DNA of 64,000 nt from Bordetella parapertussis (GTDB lineage: Bacteria; Pseudomonadota; Gammaproteobacteria; Burkholderiales; Burkholderiaceae_E), in NCBI GenBank assembly GCA_945872335.1, contig CAMBZS010000002.1:1-64000 (forward strand). Reading direction: 5' to 3'. The first letter of the stretch is position 1. The number at the start of each line of letters is the position of its first letter. Position numbers and translations under genes: made by a program. Shown here one piece after another: positions 60,578 through 64,000 of the stretch. The notes beneath the pieces were generated by a model, which was not told the DNA's origin, searched no databases, and was given only the letters and a program-made list of their open reading frames with translations.

Positions 60578-61594
60578 TCAGCCGCGGATTTTCTTCAACT
60601 GCGCAACCGCCTCGGCATAGATCTTTTCGCCGTTGGGCGATTTCTGGATCCACCATTTGTGCACCGCCTGTGCCTGCTGGGCATAGCGTGCCTTGTCGGC
60701 GGCCGCGAGTTCGGCGAGCTGGATCTTGGCGTCTTTCTCGACGGTGGCCCGGATTTCCTGGCCTACGCCCTCGTAGGCCTCGCCCGCCCCGCGCGCAAGC
60801 GTGGTGCCGCCGTGCTTCATGACGGCGTCCTGTACGTCCTTGGGCAGGCCATCAAAGGTTTTACGATTCATGAGCAGGAGAAAGGGGATGACCCCGATCG
60901 GTGCCAACTGATTCTGGCGAACCAGGGGCAGGGTCTTGAAAGTGCGCATGCCCGACCAGCTCTGGATCACGCCGTCGAGTGTGCGGCGCTGCAGACCCTC
61001 GTTCATTTCTGGGCTGTCCATGGTCTCGGCGCTCGCGCCCATCACCTTGAGCCACTCGGCATGCACCGCGCCCACTGACCGGATCTTCTTGCCCTTCAGT
61101 TCATCAAGCGACTTGATCGGGTTGGCCATCCAGAGATTGGAGACCTCGGTGGCGAAGAAGCCGACCAGATGAACATCTTCGATGCCCCGCAGCATCTTCT
61201 TCTCGCACAGATGCCAGCCGACCAGCGCCGCTTCGGTGGCGTTCTCAAACAGAAACGGCAACTCGAATAGCTGCATGTCTTCGAACTGCCTGCCGTGATA
61301 ACCGGGCAGCACCCAGGCGACATCGGCGACCCCGGTTCGCACCAGATCGAACTGCTTGAAAGCGTCCTTGCCGAGCGAGCCACCCCAGAAACCCTGGAAA
61401 CGGGCGCGGGTGCCAACCTCCTGCTGGGTGGCAAGCATCCAGGGCTTGATGACTTTTGCGACGCCCACCGACTGTTCGGGCACAAACGTGGCGACCTTCA
61501 CCAGCGGGCCTGATTGTGCCTGCGAGGGTGAAACCAGAGAGCCGGTAGCCAAGGCGCCGGCGGCGTTGAGGAGGTGTCGACGGGTGGGGTTCAT
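60578..61594 (-). CDS. dctP: TRAP transporter substrate-binding protein DctP, Tat signal
   Basis: This 338-residue protein begins PTRRHLLNAAGALATG, a twin-arginine signal ending PSQAQ. DctP landmarks are VKVATFVPEQSVGVAKVIKP, FQGFWGGSLGKDAFKQFDLV, KGKKIRSVGAVHAEWLKVMG with the ligand-clamp Arg, and SGMRTFKTLPLVRQ. GGAGA precedes the ATG at 61594. It follows the FAD monooxygenase by 144 bases on the same strand, so the ligand may be that enzyme's aromatic substrate. Confidence 0.92.
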   Translation of the reverse strand: MNPTRRHLLNAAGALATGSLVSPSQAQSGPLVKVATFVPEQSVGVAKVIKPWMLATQQEVGTRARFQGFWGGSLGKDAFKQFDLVRTGVADVAWVLPGYHGRQFEDMQLFELPFLFENATEAALVGWHLCEKKMLRGIEDVHLVGFFATEVSNLWMANPIKSLDELKGKKIRSVGAVHAEWLKVMGASAETMDSPEMNEGLQRRTLDGVIQSWSGMRTFKTLPLVRQNQLAPIGVIPFLLLMNRKTFDGLPKDVQDAVMKHGGTTLARGAGEAYEGVGQEIRATVEKDAKIQLAELAAADKARYAQQAQAVHKWWIQKSPNGEKIYAEAVAQLKKIRG

Positions 61595-61738
61595 GGGTGT
61601 CTCCGAAGTGGTGTGAGGCGCCACGTCTGTCGGGTGGTTTCGCCGTAAGGGTGGTGAGTGTAATTCGGCCCGCTGGTTTTGTGCGCGGGCCGGAGGGCCT
61701 CTGCTGAAAAATCGAAGCCGCAGGCGTGGCCAGCGCGA

Positions 61739-63424
61739 TCAGTGGCGGGGGTCATGCCCCAGGACCTGTTCAATGAGCGGTCGTGCTGATTCGGGCAGCG
61801 CGTCGCCACGCCATGCGACATGCCCGTCGGGTCTCACCAGGACCCAGCGCCGCTCATACAGCCGGTCATGCGCAGGGCTGGGTAGCGTGCGGTGGCGCAG
61901 TTCAACCCCGTGAACACGGCAGGCGGCTTCGATCGCGGCCCGCGCCGGGGCGGCGGGGTCTGCGGGTGTGTCCGACGCGCCCACCAGCACCCAGTCGCGG
62001 CCGAACCAGTCGAGCGTGCTCGCGCCGCGCAGGCTCTGATCCGCTGTCAGCCAGGCATGTGGCGCGCGCGATCCTGGCCAGGTGCTCGGCACTACCTGCG
62101 CAGGATCGTCGGGCGGCTCGGGGCTCCCATCGGCCGCCACCACCGGTGAGTCGATGTAGCGGTAGCCGAGGTGCAGGCCTGCCGAGTTGAACTGCCGGCT
62201 CATCCAGCGGATGCGGGGGATGATCCGCGCGCGGGCTGCCTCGCCGGCGGGGCTGTCCTCGTCGATCTCGGGCGGCACCTCGTCCATCACCATGTCGATC
62301 TTGTCGGAGTTGTTGGCCGAGACCACGCTGTTGCGAACCGCGATGGGCTTGCGCTCGATCTCGTAACTGTCGAGCAGGCGCTCACCCGCCTGACCGGCTT
62401 CAAAGGCAGCAAGCTTCCAGCCCAGATCCATCGCATCGCCGATGCCGGTGTTCATGCCCACGCCGCCGGTCGGCACAAACAGGTGGGCGCTGTCGCCTGC
62501 CAGGAAGACGCGCCCGCCGGCGGAGCGCCACTGCCTTGCCACCGACTGGTGGTGATGCCACTGCGTACTCGCGCAAAGCTCAAAGGCGAACGGCCGGCCG
62601 ACCGCGCGGGTGAGTACCTCGCGGGCGTCGATCGATTCCGTGCTCTTTGAGTGATCGAGAAAATAATACTGAAAGCTCCAGAGCTCGATCCCGTCGATTG
62701 CAGTGAAAACGCCAAAGCTGTCGGGCGCGAACACGAAATAGAGATTGCCCAGCCCCTTGCCGTGAATCGAAAGGAATTCCCTTGATCGGAAATAAAAGCT
62801 GACATTTGCGCGCATTTTTCCGCGGCCGTTGTAGCGGATGCCGAGTGTGCGCCGGATTGCACTGGTGCCCCCGTCGCAAGCCACCAGCCAGCGACTGCGA
62901 ATCTGGTGTGACGCACCGCTCGAGAGATCGGTGGCAAGCGAGGTCACGCCGCTGTCGTCTTCCTTGAAAGAGTCAAACCGCCAGCCGTGACGCAGGTTCA
63001 CACCGGACTGAGACTGGGCGAACCGCCAGAGCACTGGCTCGAGCGCCTGCTGACCGATCTGCGTCTTGTAGAACGGTGACCATTGCAGCTCTCGCCAGCG
63101 GGCCATCACTTCCGGCGGGCGTTCGACTGTCTGGCGGATTGAGGGCGAGGTGATCCGGTAGAGCTCGTGTCCGGCAAGCCGGCTTGAGAACGTGATGAAG
63201 TAGTTGACCTCGGGCGGGAGGGCGGCGCGGTAGATGTCATCGGTGATGCCCCAACGCCTGAAATATTCCATGGACCGGGCGCCCAGGAGGGTGGCCTTCG
63301 GATGCTCGGTAGGTGCCGTTCGGGCCTCAAGCAGCGTGCAGGGCAGGCCGCGCCAGCCGAGTTCGCCGGCAAGCGACAGGCCCACCGGTCCGCCGCCCAC
63401 GATCAGCACGGGGGTTTCGATCAC
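61739..63424 (-). CDS. FAD-dependent aromatic monooxygenase (PHBH/PheA class A)
   Basis: This 561-residue flavoprotein hydroxylates aromatic rings using NAD(P)H and O2. Motifs in order are VLIVGGGPVGLSLAGELGWR (FAD Rossmann), the DG motif ACDGGTSAIRRTLG, and the GD motif FLAGDSAHLFVPTGGVGMNT followed by GDAMDLGWKLA. The length and C-terminal thioredoxin-like domain match the 2-polyprenyl/phenol-type subgroup that acts on phenols such as 3-(3-hydroxyphenyl)propionate. It starts at GTG 63424 with GGAG 8 bases upstream. It heads the operon with dctP, dctQ, dctM and the GST. Confidence 0.9.
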   Translation of the reverse strand: MIETPVLIVGGGPVGLSLAGELGWRGLPCTLLEARTAPTEHPKATLLGARSMEYFRRWGITDDIYRAALPPEVNYFITFSSRLAGHELYRITSPSIRQTVERPPEVMARWRELQWSPFYKTQIGQQALEPVLWRFAQSQSGVNLRHGWRFDSFKEDDSGVTSLATDLSSGASHQIRSRWLVACDGGTSAIRRTLGIRYNGRGKMRANVSFYFRSREFLSIHGKGLGNLYFVFAPDSFGVFTAIDGIELWSFQYYFLDHSKSTESIDAREVLTRAVGRPFAFELCASTQWHHHQSVARQWRSAGGRVFLAGDSAHLFVPTGGVGMNTGIGDAMDLGWKLAAFEAGQAGERLLDSYEIERKPIAVRNSVVSANNSDKIDMVMDEVPPEIDEDSPAGEAARARIIPRIRWMSRQFNSAGLHLGYRYIDSPVVAADGSPEPPDDPAQVVPSTWPGSRAPHAWLTADQSLRGASTLDWFGRDWVLVGASDTPADPAAPARAAIEAACRVHGVELRHRTLPSPAHDRLYERRWVLVRPDGHVAWRGDALPESARPLIEQVLGHDPRH

Positions 63425-63608
63425 AGATCACTCCAGACTGGGGTTGCCGTGTCTGATTCTAGAACGTCAAAGACCGATAGCGGGCGCGATCGTCTGCGGC
63501 TGGCGCCCGGGGGCTGGGCGTGCTTCGCCACCCGGGTACTCCCGGCTTAAGATGCCAGGCTGCCTTCCCATCAACGTCTTCATCGCCGCTTGTCCATCAA
63601 TACCCGCC

Positions 63609-64000
63609 ATGAGTGATGTCGTGATCATCGGTGCCGGCGCCGTCGGTGCGTGTATAGCACTTGCGCTGCTCGCCGACGGTCACCGCGTGACAGTTGTTGA
63701 ACCCCGCCCCCCCGGCGGCGACCATGCAGCCAGTTTCGGTAACGGGGGCTGGCTCAGCACCGCGTCGGTGGTGCCCATGTCGCTGCCCGGCCTCTGGAAA
63801 AACATCCCGCGTTATCTGCTCGATTCCGACGGCCCGCTGGTCATTCGCGCGGCCGCACTGCCGCGGCTTGCGCCCTGGCTTGTCCGCTTTGTGGCGGCCG
63901 GACACCGTCTCGATCGGGTCGCCAGTACGGCGAGCGCGCTGTCTGCGCTGCTTCATGACGCACCGGCCCGCCATGCGGCGCTCGCGCGCGAGGCGGGCGT
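63609..64000 (+). CDS. FAD-dependent oxidoreductase, DadA-like, N-terminal part
   Basis: The ATG at 63609 opens a frame that runs off the right edge (about 130 residues seen). It begins SDVVIIGAGAVGACIALALL, the dinucleotide-binding GxGxxG, followed by VTVVEPRPPGG and ASFGNGGWLSTASVVP, as in D-amino acid dehydrogenase (DadA) and related DAO-family enzymes. The substrate cannot be fixed from this part. There is no clear Shine-Dalgarno. The 184-base gap to the divergent FAD monooxygenase shows no other feature. Confidence 0.82.
   Translation, partial: MSDVVIIGAGAVGACIALALLADGHRVTVVEPRPPGGDHAASFGNGGWLSTASVVPMSLPGLWKNIPRYLLDSDGPLVIRAAALPRLAPWLVRFVAAGHRLDRVASTASALSALLHDAPARHAALAREAG

Overview
The window is GC-rich (about two thirds G+C) and densely coded, with almost no gap over 250 bases. 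It looks like the chromosome of a betaproteobacterium, most likely Burkholderiales. The reasons are four orphan Bug-type (tripartite tricarboxylate transporter family) binding proteins, several TRAP systems, tight ATGA-type gene overlaps and Tat signals on many binding proteins. A convincing BciA (8-vinyl reductase of bacteriochlorophyll synthesis) suggests an anoxygenic phototroph or a close relative. The taxonomic call is inference. I see no tRNA, rRNA, insertion sequence, integrase, CRISPR array or recognisable transcription factor.

Region 1 (1-18.5 kb) is mainly phosphorus acquisition. Two PhoD-type phosphatase genes lie tail to tail, the first cut by the window edge. A TRAP cluster with a TAtT lipoprotein, DctP and a fused DctQM follows, then a phnD-phnE-phnC-HAD phosphatase operon. 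Next comes a 9.3-kb gene for a 3104-residue protein. It combines a 5'-nucleotidase-like phosphatase with altered metal ligands, a choice-of-anchor-I beta-propeller interrupted by an esterase-like phytase domain, an SdiA-regulated-like propeller, and a duplicated Ig-like/lamin-tail module.

Region 2 (18.5-30.6 kb) is carboxylic-acid metabolism. It holds a small cytochrome c, a leuC-leuD-leuB paralogue operon that continues into an SCP2-thiolase-like protein and its DUF35 partner, a Bug protein, and a tandem CaiB/BaiF CoA-transferase whose first half lacks the catalytic Asp. A DctP-DctQ-DctM TRAP operon follows.

Region 3 (30.6-46.2 kb) opens with a second phn transporter (phnD-phnC-phnE-phnE) that again ends in a HAD phosphatase, of a different subclass. 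A Rieske oxygenase with a Bug protein comes next. Then an apparent glucarate operon (glucarate dehydratase, HpcH/HpaI aldolase, Bug protein, LivG, LivF, LivH, LivM) has no LivK, so the Bug protein is the only visible candidate binding protein for that ABC importer. A divergent Bug/GlcG pair and a lipocalin-like gene preceded by a coupled mini-ORF close the region.

Region 4 (46.2-55.6 kb) is recC-recB-recD on the minus strand; RecC carries a Pro-Ala-Ser linker. Region 5 (55.7-64 kb) has bciA, a Tat-exported metallo-beta-lactamase-fold protein, and an operon of FAD monooxygenase, DctP, DctQ, DctM and glutathione S-transferase that looks catabolic for aromatics. The start of a DadA-like FAD oxidoreductase runs off the right edge.
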